Below, one piece after another: positions 15,878 through 23,192 of a stretch of 27,991 nt of DNA (position 1 is the first letter of the stretch; every line of letters begins with the position of its first letter). Made by a program: the position numbers and the translations under genes. Origin of the DNA: JBJXGC01 sp046154545 (GTDB lineage Bacteria > Chloroflexota > Dehalococcoidia > Tepidiformales > Tepidiformaceae); NCBI GenBank assembly GCA_046154545.1, contig JBJXGC010000262.1:1-27991 (forward strand), in the 5' to 3' direction. Below the pieces are notes generated by a model. It was not told where the DNA came from and ran no database searches. It saw nothing but the letters and a program-made list of their open reading frames with translations.

Positions 15878-16537
15878 ATGGACCAGGTGAAGCTCGCCCC
15901 ATCGATCCTCACGGCCGACTTCGGGCGGCTCGCCGACGAGGTCCGCGCGGCCGAGGCCGGCGGCGCCGACCTCCTCCACCTGGACATCATGGACGGCCGC
16001 TTCGTCCCGAACATCACCTTCGGTCACGCCCTCGTGGAGTCTCTGCGCAAGGTCACGAACCTGCCCTTCGACATCCACCTGATGGTGGTCGAGCCCGAAC
16101 GCCAGGTCCCGTTTTATGTGGAGTTCGCCGACTGCGTCAACGTCCACATCGAAGTCTCGCCGCACATCAACAGGACGCTCAGCGAGATCCGGCGGCTCGG
16201 TGCGAACTGCGGTGTCTGTATCAACCCGGGGACGCCACTCGCGGCCATCGAAGAGTCACTGAGCGAGGTGGACCAGGTCATGGTGATGACCATTAACCCC
16301 GGCTGGGGCGGCCAACAGATGCAGCCGCGTCAGCTCGAGAAGGTGACGCGCGTCCGCCAGGCCCTGGACGCGATGGGGAGCACGGCCACGGTCATGATCG
16401 ACGGCGGCGTGAAGGCCGGAAACATCGCGGCCTGTGTGGCGGCCGGCGCCAACATCCTCGTCTGCGGCAGCTCGGTCTTCAACCCGGAAGCGTCCGTCGC
16501 CGAGAGCCTGGCCGCCCTGCGCCGGGCCCTCGCGTAG
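15878..16537 (+). CDS. rpe: Ribulose-phosphate 3-epimerase
   Basis: Interconverts ribulose 5-phosphate and xylulose 5-phosphate in the pentose phosphate pathway. About 219 residues forming a TIM barrel: LAPSILTADFGRL at the N-terminus, HLDIMDGRFVPNITFG with the metal-binding His and catalytic Asp, IHLMVVEPE with a second metal His, MTINPGWGGQQ (usually NPGFGGQ), MIDGGVK with the second catalytic Asp, and the phosphate-binding ANILVCGSSVF. All catalytic residues are in place. Start: ATG 15878 gives the usual family length and follows a -10 box by 7 nt; ATG 15869 adds only three residues. It is divergent from degV and followed by a hairpin. Confidence 0.95.
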   Translation: MDQVKLAPSILTADFGRLADEVRAAEAGGADLLHLDIMDGRFVPNITFGHALVESLRKVTNLPFDIHLMVVEPERQVPFYVEFADCVNVHIEVSPHINRTLSEIRRLGANCGVCINPGTPLAAIEESLSEVDQVMVMTINPGWGGQQMQPRQLEKVTRVRQALDAMGSTATVMIDGGVKAGNIAACVAAGANILVCGSSVFNPEASVAESLAALRRALA

Positions 16538-16571
16538 CCGATCGGACCTTTCGACCCCGGATCCCGACCGT

Positions 16572-16589
16572 CCGGCCGTGGCGGGCCGG
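16572..16589. terminator. GC-rich hairpin downstream of rpe
   Basis: CCGGCC and GGCCGG form a perfect 6-bp stem around a 6-nt loop, 34 nt after the rpe stop. There is no T-run, so it is a weak intrinsic terminator candidate or an mRNA 3'-end stabiliser. Confidence 0.35.
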
Positions 16590-16647
16590 CGCTCCACCCC
16601 CGAGACTCTACCGATACCACTGGCTTCGGCCATGGCAGGAGAAACGC

Positions 16648-16866
16648 GTGGAAGAACTCTTATGGGGGCTGTGGAACGGCATCACCGCCTGGCCGTTGCT
16701 GATCATCCACGTCTTCGACGCATGGGAGCAGTACCCGGTCTACAACGTCGGCCGCGACGGCGGCTGGTACCAGTTCGGCTTCCTGCTCGGCGCCGGTTCG
16801 CCCTTCCTGGGAATGGCGAACGCGAACAAGGGACGCCGCAGCGGTGGGCGCGGCGAATCCCGCTAA
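16648..16866 (+). CDS. Small Trp-rich membrane protein, conserved hypothetical
   Basis: 72 residues, function unknown. The N-terminal half is hydrophobic with several Trp (LLWGLWNGITAWPLLIIHVF), forming one transmembrane helix at about 4-24. Then come an acidic/aromatic patch DAWEQYPVYNVGRDGGWYQF, a second moderately hydrophobic Gly-rich stretch (FLLGAGSPFLGMAN) and a basic tail. The start GTG 16648 has AGGAG 6 nt upstream, which makes it a convincing gene despite its size. I have an impression of similar short proteins in Chloroflexota genomes with the same YNV.RD..WYQFGF core, but have not checked. It lies alone between rpe and rpmB. Confidence 0.7.
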   Translation: MEELLWGLWNGITAWPLLIIHVFDAWEQYPVYNVGRDGGWYQFGFLLGAGSPFLGMANANKGRRSGGRGESR

Positions 16867-16909
16867 CGCGTCCGCGCGGTGAAGCACCCGGGGCGTCAGG
16901 CGCGGAAGG

Positions 16910-17113
16910 TCAGCTCTTGACGAGGGTCCGCAGGCAGCGCGTACAGACGTTCAGCCGACGGTAGGCGCCAGCGATCAACACGCGGTGCTTACCGACATTC
17001 GGCTGGAAGGTGCGGCTCTTGTGCACGGCCTTGCGCTCCCAGCGTCCGCCGTGGGTGTGGCGGATGTGGCGGCCGAACTTCAGGGTTTTTAAGCAGACAT
17101 CGCATGCAGCCAT
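16910..17113 (-). CDS. rpmB: 50S ribosomal protein L28
   Basis: 67-residue ribosomal protein, large subunit. It has the C+ (zinc-ribbon) form: CDVC near residues 4-7 and CTRC near 57-60, with basic segments FGRHIRHTHGGRWERKAVHK and FQPNVGKHRVL between, and the LNVCTRCLRTL ending typical of L28. AAAGGA lies 9 nt before ATG 17113. A perfect inverted repeat covers the start codon (17101-17116). It is transcribed away from the FakA-like kinase gene; in many Gram-positive bacteria rpmB, yloU (Asp23 family), fakA and recG lie close together, and yloU is absent here. Confidence 0.95.
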   Translation of the reverse strand: MAACDVCLKTLKFGRHIRHTHGGRWERKAVHKSRTFQPNVGKHRVLIAGAYRRLNVCTRCLRTLVKS

Positions 17114-17116
17114 GCG
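17101..17116 (-). other. Perfect inverted repeat over the rpmB start codon
   Basis: CGCATG, loop GCTG, CATGCG in the mRNA sense. The first arm contains the rpmB ATG. A 6-bp stem with a tetraloop here could hide the start codon from the ribosome; this is inferred from sequence alone. Confidence 0.45.
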
Positions 17117-17132
17117 TAAGAGTCCTTTATCT

Positions 17133-17143
17133 GAGATGATCTC
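17133..17143. promoter_or_regulatory. Palindrome in the rpmB/fakA divergent region
   Basis: GAGAT-G-ATCTC, an uninterrupted 11-bp palindrome located 20 nt from the rpmB ATG and 52 nt from the fakA start. It is a possible operator, but short enough to occur by chance. Confidence 0.25.
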
Positions 17144-17195
17144 GAACCGACATGGTAGCAGTGACGACGGGTAACGGCCAAACGCTGACGCAGGC

Positions 17196-18839
17196 GTGCG
17201 TGCATTGAGCGCCCGCGCCGCTGATTACGCGCTCGACGGCGCCGCGATACTCGCCCTCTTTGCCGCCGCCGCCGACTCCCTGGCGGCCAATGCGGGCGCC
17301 ATCGACGCGATCAATGTCTATCCCGTGCCGGACGGTGATACGGGCTCGAACATGGCTGCCACCCTGCGAGAGGCCGTGGAGTCGGCGCAGACAGCCGCCC
17401 CGGGGGCGACAGCCGGCGCCATCCTCGCGGCTCTCGCGAAAGGCGCGCTCTACGGCGCCCGTGGCAACTCCGGGGTGATCCTTTCGCAGGCCTTGCGCGG
17501 CCTGGCCACCGGCGCCGGCGAAGGCGAAACGTGGGACGGAACGACGTTCGCCCGCTGCCTCGAACGGTCGGCCGAGATGGCCTACGCGGCAGTCAGCAAG
17601 CCAGTGGAGGGGACGATGCTGACGGTCCTCCGCGCGGCCGCCCGCGGCGCGGGCGCCACTGCCGGAGCGGCCGGCGCCGCGGCCTCGCCGCCGGCCTCGT
17701 TCGAGGGGGCCCTGGAGGCAGCCATCCGGGCGGCGGAGGAAGCGGAACGCCTGACCCCCACGCAGCTCCCGGCCCTCGCCGAAGCGGGCGTCACCGACGC
17801 CGGCGGCGAAGGGATCTGCGTCATCCTCCGGGGGCTGATGGCCGGCCTCACGGGCGAACAGCCAGCCCTCGCGGCGGCGCCCGCCCGGCCGTTCGCGGAA
17901 ATGGCAGGGCACGAGCGCGAGGGCTTCGGCTTCTGCACCGAGTTCGTCATTGAGAGCGGCGAAGAGCCGCTTGACCTCGACCGCGTGCGCACGCTCGTCG
18001 AGCGCGGGGATGGCCGCTCGGTCGTCGTCGTCGGAGACGCGGCGGCGGTGCGCGTGCACGTCCACACCGATGACCCTGAGAGCCTGCTCAGCGGCGTAGC
18101 CGCCCTCGGCCGGGTGCTTCGCACCAAGGTCGAGGACATGAGCGCCCAGCACGTCCGCTTCGCGGCGACGGGCAGCGGCGCCGGGGTGAAGACGGCGGCC
18201 CTCGCCATGAGCCCCGGGCCCGGCTTCGACGCCATCTTCAGCGGCCTGGGCGTAGAGACGATGCGCCTCGATGTCGTCAAACCGGCGGCCGGGGCGATAG
18301 CGGCCGCGGCCGACGCCCTGCGGGTGGCCGACGTGATCGTCCTCCCCAACCACGGCAACGTGCTGATGGCCGCCCGCCAGGCCGCGGAGCTGTCCCACTG
18401 CACAATCACGGTCGTCCCCAGCACGTCGGTGGCGGAGGGCATCGCGGCCGCGGTCGCCTTCTCCGCGGCCGAAGCGGCCCGAGCGAACGCGGCAAACATG
18501 GAACGGGCCATGGAGCCCGTGCACACGGTCGAAGTCACGACTGCCGCGGCGGACCGGACGGCGGACGGCGTTGCGGTGCGCATGGGCGACCCCATCGTCA
18601 TCGTCGATGGGCGCCTCGTCGCGGCGGCGGCGACCCCGGAAGAGGCCCTGGTCGTGGGGCTTCAAGCGGCGGCGGCGGCCAGCGCCGGGTTGGTCACGGT
18701 CTATGCCGGCGAGGGCATCGACCCCGCCCGCCTCGACCTGCTCCGCGATCGGCTCGCAAGCACCTTCCCCGGGGCGGCGGTTGAGTGTATCGAGGCGGGG
18801 CAGCCGCTCTACGCCTTCATCGCCGCCGTCGAACCCTGA
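17196..18839 (+). CDS. FakA-like fatty-acid kinase (DAK phosphatase-fold protein)
   Basis: 547 residues, the usual FakA/YloV length. The N-terminal DhaL-type ATP-binding domain shows NVYPVPDGDTGSNM at 40-53 with the Mg-binding Asp46 and Asp48, then GARGNSGVILSQALRGLA near 88-105, and GVTDAGGEGICVILRGLM near 200. The middle and C-terminal domains include VRVHVHTDDPESLL near 285 and LPNHGNVLMAARQAAEL near 385, matching the region that contacts FakB. Characterised homologues transfer phosphate from ATP to FakB-bound fatty acids; a DegV/FakB candidate is at 14975-15814. The GTG 17196 start is likely: a stop codon lies upstream at 17172 and TTG 17205 is the only near alternative. An Ala/Gly-rich linker at about 150-170 is notable. 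A long frame on the other strand is a composition artefact. Confidence 0.9.
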   Translation: MRALSARAADYALDGAAILALFAAAADSLAANAGAIDAINVYPVPDGDTGSNMAATLREAVESAQTAAPGATAGAILAALAKGALYGARGNSGVILSQALRGLATGAGEGETWDGTTFARCLERSAEMAYAAVSKPVEGTMLTVLRAAARGAGATAGAAGAAASPPASFEGALEAAIRAAEEAERLTPTQLPALAEAGVTDAGGEGICVILRGLMAGLTGEQPALAAAPARPFAEMAGHEREGFGFCTEFVIESGEEPLDLDRVRTLVERGDGRSVVVVGDAAAVRVHVHTDDPESLLSGVAALGRVLRTKVEDMSAQHVRFAATGSGAGVKTAALAMSPGPGFDAIFSGLGVETMRLDVVKPAAGAIAAAADALRVADVIVLPNHGNVLMAARQAAELSHCTITVVPSTSVAEGIAAAVAFSAAEAARANAANMERAMEPVHTVEVTTAAADRTADGVAVRMGDPIVIVDGRLVAAAATPEEALVVGLQAAAAASAGLVTVYAGEGIDPARLDLLRDRLASTFPGAAVECIEAGQPLYAFIAAVEP

Positions 18840-18863
18840 CTTCAAGGCCGCCCGGAGCCGCCG

Positions 18864-20552
18864 TCACTGGCCGCCCACCGCGCCGGGCGAGGGACTCACT
18901 TCGGAAGGCCCGGCCGCGCGCCCTTCGGGCCCGGCGTGCGCGCCTTCCGGGGCGGGGGCCGGCGCATTGTCGCGGCGGAGGGGCACTTCCTTCAGGAGCA
19001 AAAGCAGCAGGATGCCGAGGGCGGCAACGACGGTGGCGACCGTGAAGATGTCACGGACGGCGGCGGCGACCGACTCCCGCTGGGCCGCGGTGGCGGCGGC
19101 GACGAGTTCCGGTCCGCCGGGCTCCTCCCGGATGCTCGCCGTGACCAGTGCGAACTGCCGCTCGTTCAGGGCGACAGTCGGGTCGTTAAAGATGGCCAGC
19201 CGTTCGGGGCCGAGCTGGGCCTTCGCGTCGGCGCTCAGCTCATCCTGGAAGGACGATTCGTACGAATTCGTGAGGATGACAGCGAAGACGGCGATGCCGA
19301 AGACGCTCCCCACCTGACGGAAGAACTGATTGGTCGATGAGGCGACGCCGATGTACTCGTGGGAGACGGCGTTCTGCACCGCCAGCGAGAGGGGCGGCAT
19401 CATCGCCCCGAAGCCGAGGCCAAGGATGACCATGTAGGCGCTGATCTGCCACTGCGCGACCGAGGTGTTGAGCGTGCGCAGAAAGAGCATCGCGACGAGG
19501 ACGAAGATGCTGCCGACGATCGCCTGGACCTTGTAGTGTCCGGTACGGGACATCATCTGACCGGCGATCACGCTGGCCACGAGCATTCCGAGCGACTGGG
19601 GCGTCCCAATGACGCCCGAAGCGGTGGCCGAGGCGCGGAGCGCCGTCTGGACGAAGATCCCGAGGTACTGGAGGGCGCCGAACATCCCCATGCCCATGAG
19701 GAGCACCAGCAGGTTCGAAACCAGGAAGACGTTGTTGCGGAACAGGTGCAGCGGGATGATCGGTTCGGGGTGGCGCCGCTCCTGGAGGATGAAGAGGGCG
19801 ACGCAAGCCGAGGCCCCGGAAAAGAGGCCGATGATCTGGACGGAGCCCCACGCATACTGCTTGCTCCCGGCCCATTCGAGGGCCAGCAAGGCCGCGACCG
19901 AGCCGACCGCGAGGAGCACCGCGCCGACGTAGTCGATGCGCGGCCGGCGGGTGGACGGGCGGGAGGGGAGGTTCGCCCAGATCGCCGGGATGGCCACGGC
20001 GCAGATCGGGATATTGAGGAAGAAGACCAGGCGCCAGCTCCCGTGGTCGGTCAGGACGCCGCCAAGGGCGGGCCCAAGGATGGCCGCGAGGCTGAACATG
20101 CCGGTGAAGAGGCCCATGTACTTGCCCCGTTCGGCCGGCGCGAAGATGTCGCCGAGGGCCGGGAACACGGCGGCCATAATGATGCCGCTGCCGACACCCT
20201 GGAGCGCCCGGAGAATGATCAGCTGAAGCATCGACTGGGCGAGACCGCAGAAGACAGAGGCGACAAGGAAGACCGAAATCCCGGCGATGATGAAGATCTT
20301 GCGGCCATAGATGTCGGAAAGCTTGCCCACCAGGGGCACCAGCACGGTCGAGGAGAGCATGTAGCTGGTGAACAACCAGGAGAGCAGATGGAAGCCGCCG
20401 AGGTCGGCGAGGATGCGTGGCGTCGCCGTGGAGACCACGGTCATATCCAGCGCGCTGATGAACATGGCCATCATCAGGCTGCCGAGGAGCAACCACTTCT
20501 GGCGCGGCGTGAGCGTCTCAGAGAGCGGACGCGGCGGCTGAACCTGGGTCAT
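18864..20552 (-). CDS. MFS exporter, DHA2 (14-TM, EmrB/QacA-type) family
   Basis: 562-residue proton-driven multidrug-type exporter of the inner membrane. It has about 14 hydrophobic helices, starting with LLLGSLMMAMFISALDMTVV carrying the motif D1-like ALDMTVVSTA, motif A GKLSDIYGRK after helix 2, LRALQGVGSG (motif B) and GPALGGVL in helix 5 (motif C, antiporter signature). A soluble insertion near residues 425-480 (SSFQDELSADAKAQLGPERL) lies before the last helix, and the C-terminal tail is Pro/Ala/Gly-rich. Substrate unknown. ATG 20552 was chosen because GGAGGG lies 8 nt upstream. It has its own promoter and an operator-like palindrome. No regulator gene is adjacent, so the repressor must be elsewhere. 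It converges with fakA, 24 nt apart. Confidence 0.93.
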   Translation of the reverse strand: MTQVQPPRPLSETLTPRQKWLLLGSLMMAMFISALDMTVVSTATPRILADLGGFHLLSWLFTSYMLSSTVLVPLVGKLSDIYGRKIFIIAGISVFLVASVFCGLAQSMLQLIILRALQGVGSGIIMAAVFPALGDIFAPAERGKYMGLFTGMFSLAAILGPALGGVLTDHGSWRLVFFLNIPICAVAIPAIWANLPSRPSTRRPRIDYVGAVLLAVGSVAALLALEWAGSKQYAWGSVQIIGLFSGASACVALFILQERRHPEPIIPLHLFRNNVFLVSNLLVLLMGMGMFGALQYLGIFVQTALRASATASGVIGTPQSLGMLVASVIAGQMMSRTGHYKVQAIVGSIFVLVAMLFLRTLNTSVAQWQISAYMVILGLGFGAMMPPLSLAVQNAVSHEYIGVASSTNQFFRQVGSVFGIAVFAVILTNSYESSFQDELSADAKAQLGPERLAIFNDPTVALNERQFALVTASIREEPGGPELVAAATAAQRESVAAAVRDIFTVATVVAALGILLLLLLKEVPLRRDNAPAPAPEGAHAGPEGRAAGPSEVSPSPGAVGGQ

Positions 20553-20565
20553 GGACAAACCCTCC

Positions 20566-20589
20566 AACGTTCACGCTCGCGTCAACGTT
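20566..20589 (-). promoter_or_regulatory. 24-bp operator-like palindrome in the MFS exporter leader
   Basis: Arms AACGTTCACGC and GCGTCAACGTT flank a central TC; 10 of 11 positions are complementary. It lies between the exporter's ribosome binding site and its -10 box, at the predicted transcription start, where a bound repressor would block initiation. Size and symmetry resemble TetR/AcrR-family operators, a common control for DHA2 exporters. Confidence 0.65.
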
Positions 20590-20594
20590 CATGG

Positions 20595-20623
20595 AGCATA
20601 CGGGATTGTTAGCCCTGTGTGAA
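20595..20623 (-). promoter_or_regulatory. Sigma-70-like promoter of the MFS exporter
   Basis: Reading the minus strand: TTCACA (20623-20618, 5 of 6 to TTGACA), a 17-nt spacer, TATGCT (20600-20595, 4 of 6 to TATAAT). The predicted start near 20588 lies inside the palindrome at 20566-20589. This is one of the two strongest promoters in the window. Confidence 0.6.
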
Positions 20624-20673
20624 ATACCGGGCCCCGCGCCTTCGCCCCTAGGGCGGCCGCTGTCTAGGCTGGG

Positions 20674-21270
20674 ATGGTGTTGAAGCGCACCTTCGACGTG
20701 GCGGTCGTCCTCCTCGCGGCGCCACCGGCCGCGCTCGTGGCCGGCGCCATGGCCGCCGTCCTCGCCCTCGAACTGCGCGGCAATCCGCTGTTCATCCAGG
20801 AGCGGGTGGGCCTGCATGGGAAGCCATTCAAGATGTACAAGCTGCGGACGATGACGGCGGCGCTCGCCGGGCATGAGCCGGCCCACCGGGTGGACGACTT
20901 CGAGACGTTCGTCTTCAGCCCGCCTGGCGTGGTCGATCCCCGCGTCACCCGCTTCGGGGCATTCGCCCGCAAGACCTCAATCGACGAGATCCCGAACCTC
21001 GTGAATGTCTTCCTCGGCCAGATGTCGCTGGTTGGACCTCGCCCCGAGGTCCCCGAAATCGTGGCCCAGTACCCGCCGGAGTATCATCGGCGGCACGATG
21101 TGCTGCCCGGGATAGCGGGGCTGGCACAGGTAGAGGGGCGTTCTGACCTCGCGTATGACGAAATCATGACCTACGATCTGGCCTACGTGGATAACCACTC
21201 GCTCGCGGCCGACTTCCGGATCCTCGGGAGGACGGCCCGCATCGTCCTCACCGGAAGCGGTGCCCGATGA
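20674..21270 (+). CDS. Initiating sugar-1-phosphate transferase (PglC/WcaJ-like)
   Basis: 198-residue monotopic phosphoglycosyl transferase that loads the first sugar phosphate onto undecaprenyl phosphate at the inner membrane. The N-terminal re-entrant helix region is FDVAVVLLAAPPAALVAGAM, followed by PLFIQERVGLHGKPFKMYKL and RTM, the catalytic Asp-Glu dyad at D104-E105 (TSIDEIPNL), then QMSLVGPRPEVPE and LPGIAGLAQVEGRSDL. The length equals the minimal PglC type, lacking the extra membrane helices of WcaJ/WbaP. TAGGCT at 20665-20670 lies 3 nt before ATG 20674 and 6 nt before GTG 20677, so a leaderless start at the GTG is possible. It is the first gene of a glycan operon; its stop overlaps the next ATG (ATGA). 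Confidence 0.93.
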   Translation: MVLKRTFDVAVVLLAAPPAALVAGAMAAVLALELRGNPLFIQERVGLHGKPFKMYKLRTMTAALAGHEPAHRVDDFETFVFSPPGVVDPRVTRFGAFARKTSIDEIPNLVNVFLGQMSLVGPRPEVPEIVAQYPPEYHRRHDVLPGIAGLAQVEGRSDLAYDEIMTYDLAYVDNHSLAADFRILGRTARIVLTGSGAR

Positions 21271-23192
21271 AAGCTGGCCGGCCGACGCTGAGCGCGCCCG
21301 GACGGTCGCTTCGGCGGCTGCTTCCCGGCGAGCCCCTGGCGACCGCCGCGTCTCTCCTCCTCGACTTCCTCGTCGTTGGGGCGGCCTATGCGGCATCGTT
21401 CCTGCTCAGGTTCGATGGGAGCGTCCCTTCCGAGAACATCGACTTCGCCATCCGCGCGGTCCCACTCATTGCACTGACCTACGTGGCCGTAAACCTGATC
21501 TTCGGCGTCTATCGCACAATCTGGACGTACGGCAGCCTCGGCGACATCCTCGCCCTCTTCCGCCCCGTCCTCCTGGTGACGCTGCTGACCTTCTTCGCGA
21601 ACTTCCTCCTCCAGGACCGGCAGATTCCCCAGTCCGTGGTGCTCGTCGCGGGCGCGCTGAGCTTCCCGGGGATGGCCCTGGTGAAGATGCGGACGCGTCT
21701 CCTTATCCGCCTCCCCTGGGGCGCCACCGGTTCGCAGCGCCTGCTCATCGTCGGCGCCGGACATACCGGCCAGCTGCTCGCGCGCGAACTCCAGAACACG
21801 CCCGACCTGAACTACCAGCCGGTTGGCTACCTCGACGACGACCCCCGCAAGCTCCATTCGCGGATGCACGGGCTGCGTGTCGTCGGCCAGGTAAGCGACC
21901 TCGGCGACATCCTGGAGCGCCGCGACATCGACGTCGTGGCGATCGCCATCCCACAGGCGCCGGGCGTCCTCATCCGCGGGATTGTGGCCACCTGCCAGCG
22001 GGCGAACGTGCCGGTGCGAATGGTGCCCGGGGTCGATAACTGGGTCCTCGGTGGGGGCGCGCGCGACACCCTGCGCGAGATCACGCTCGACGACCTCCTC
22101 GGCCGCGAACCCGTCCAGGTCGACTACACCGCCTGCTCACAGAGCGTGCGAGACCGGGTTGTCCTGGTGACGGGGGCGGCCGGCTCGATTGGCTCCGAGC
22201 TCTGCCGCCAGGTGCTCACCTTCAAGCCGCGTGAACTGCACCTCTTCGACAACAACGAAAGCGGCCTCTACGACCTCGGGTTCGAACTCGCCAGCATCTC
22301 GCCGGAGACGATCATCCGCCTCTCCGTCGGGAACGTCGTCGAAGCCGAGCCGGTGGAGGACATCTTCCGCCGCGTCCGGCCCGACCTCGTCTACCACGCC
22401 GCCGCCCTCAAGCACGTGCCCTTGATGGAGGAGCACCCGGCCGAGGCCTTCCGGACGAACGTGCTCGGCACGCTCAACGTGGCCCGCGCGGCCCGGACCT
22501 ACCAGACGGGCGTGTTCGTGCTGATCTCGACCGACAAGGCGGTACGCCCGAGCAGCATCATGGGCGCGACCAAGCGGATCGCCGAACTGCTCGTGTTGGC
22601 CCTCGCGGAGAAGAGCGAGCACACCCGCTTCGTCGCCGTCCGCTTCGGAAACGTGATGGGCAGCCGCGGCTCCGTCGTCCCCCTCTTCATGTCGCAAATC
22701 GAACGCGGCGGCCCCGTGACCGTCGTCCACCCCGACGCCATGCGCTACTTCATCAGCATCCCTGAGGCCGTGAGCCTGGTGATCCAGGCCGGGACGTTCG
22801 GCGGCTCCGGCAGCATTTATATGCTCGACATGGGCGAGGAGATCAACATCCTCGAACTGGCCGAGCGCATCATCCGCCTCCGCGGCCTGCGCCCTGGCCA
22901 CGACATCGAAGTAGTCTTCACCGGTCCCCGCCCGGGCGAAAAGCTCCGTGAGGAACTCGTCGCCGACTTCGAGCGGATGGAGCCGACCGAACACGCGAAG
23001 GTCAACCGCCTCTCGGCCGATGTCGCCGTTCAGGAACCGGAGATCGTCCGCCTGATCGGCGAGATCGAGACGATGGTCTGGGGCGACCGGGACGAGTTGC
23101 GGCGGCGCATTCACCTGGTCGCCCGGCGCTACTCCCGCGATGGCGTGGCGGACCAACCATCCACGGCTCCGTCGAAAGAGGTCCCCGCGTGA
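21267..23192 (+). CDS. Membrane-anchored nucleotide-sugar 4,6-dehydratase (PglF/WbpM/CapD family)
   Basis: 641 residues. The N-terminal half carries four predicted membrane helices (for example LLDFLVVGAAYAASFLLRF and ALTYVAVNLIFGVY), then a CoA-binding-like Rossmann segment (RLLIVGAGHTGQLLARELQN). The second half is an extended SDR domain: GAAGSIGSE at 303-311 binds NAD(P), STDKAVRP holds Asp423-Lys424, and M432...K436 replaces the classical Tyr-x3-Lys, the hallmark of the UDP-GlcNAc 4,6-dehydratases of this family. Expected product: UDP-4-keto-6-deoxy-GlcNAc. ATG overlaps the sugar transferase stop, and its own stop overlaps the acyltransferase GTG, so all three are coupled. Confidence 0.93.
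   Translation: MKAGRPTLSAPGRSLRRLLPGEPLATAASLLLDFLVVGAAYAASFLLRFDGSVPSENIDFAIRAVPLIALTYVAVNLIFGVYRTIWTYGSLGDILALFRPVLLVTLLTFFANFLLQDRQIPQSVVLVAGALSFPGMALVKMRTRLLIRLPWGATGSQRLLIVGAGHTGQLLARELQNTPDLNYQPVGYLDDDPRKLHSRMHGLRVVGQVSDLGDILERRDIDVVAIAIPQAPGVLIRGIVATCQRANVPVRMVPGVDNWVLGGGARDTLREITLDDLLGREPVQVDYTACSQSVRDRVVLVTGAAGSIGSELCRQVLTFKPRELHLFDNNESGLYDLGFELASISPETIIRLSVGNVVEAEPVEDIFRRVRPDLVYHAAALKHVPLMEEHPAEAFRTNVLGTLNVARAARTYQTGVFVLISTDKAVRPSSIMGATKRIAELLVLALAEKSEHTRFVAVRFGNVMGSRGSVVPLFMSQIERGGPVTVVHPDAMRYFISIPEAVSLVIQAGTFGGSGSIYMLDMGEEINILELAERIIRLRGLRPGHDIEVVFTGPRPGEKLREELVADFERMEPTEHAKVNRLSADVAVQEPEIVRLIGEIETMVWGDRDELRRRIHLVARRYSRDGVADQPSTAPSKEVPA

Noticed and set aside
17127..18845. 572-codon open frame on the minus strand opposite fakA
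   Set aside because: It fully overlaps a clear FakA homologue, has no recognisable domain and has the composition of an antisense artefact.
19240..20612. Long frames on both strands within the MFS exporter gene (about 418 codons each)
   Set aside because: Both are His/Arg/Pro- or Glu/Asp/Arg-rich shadows; only the hydrophobic minus-strand frame has 14 TM helices and MFS motifs.
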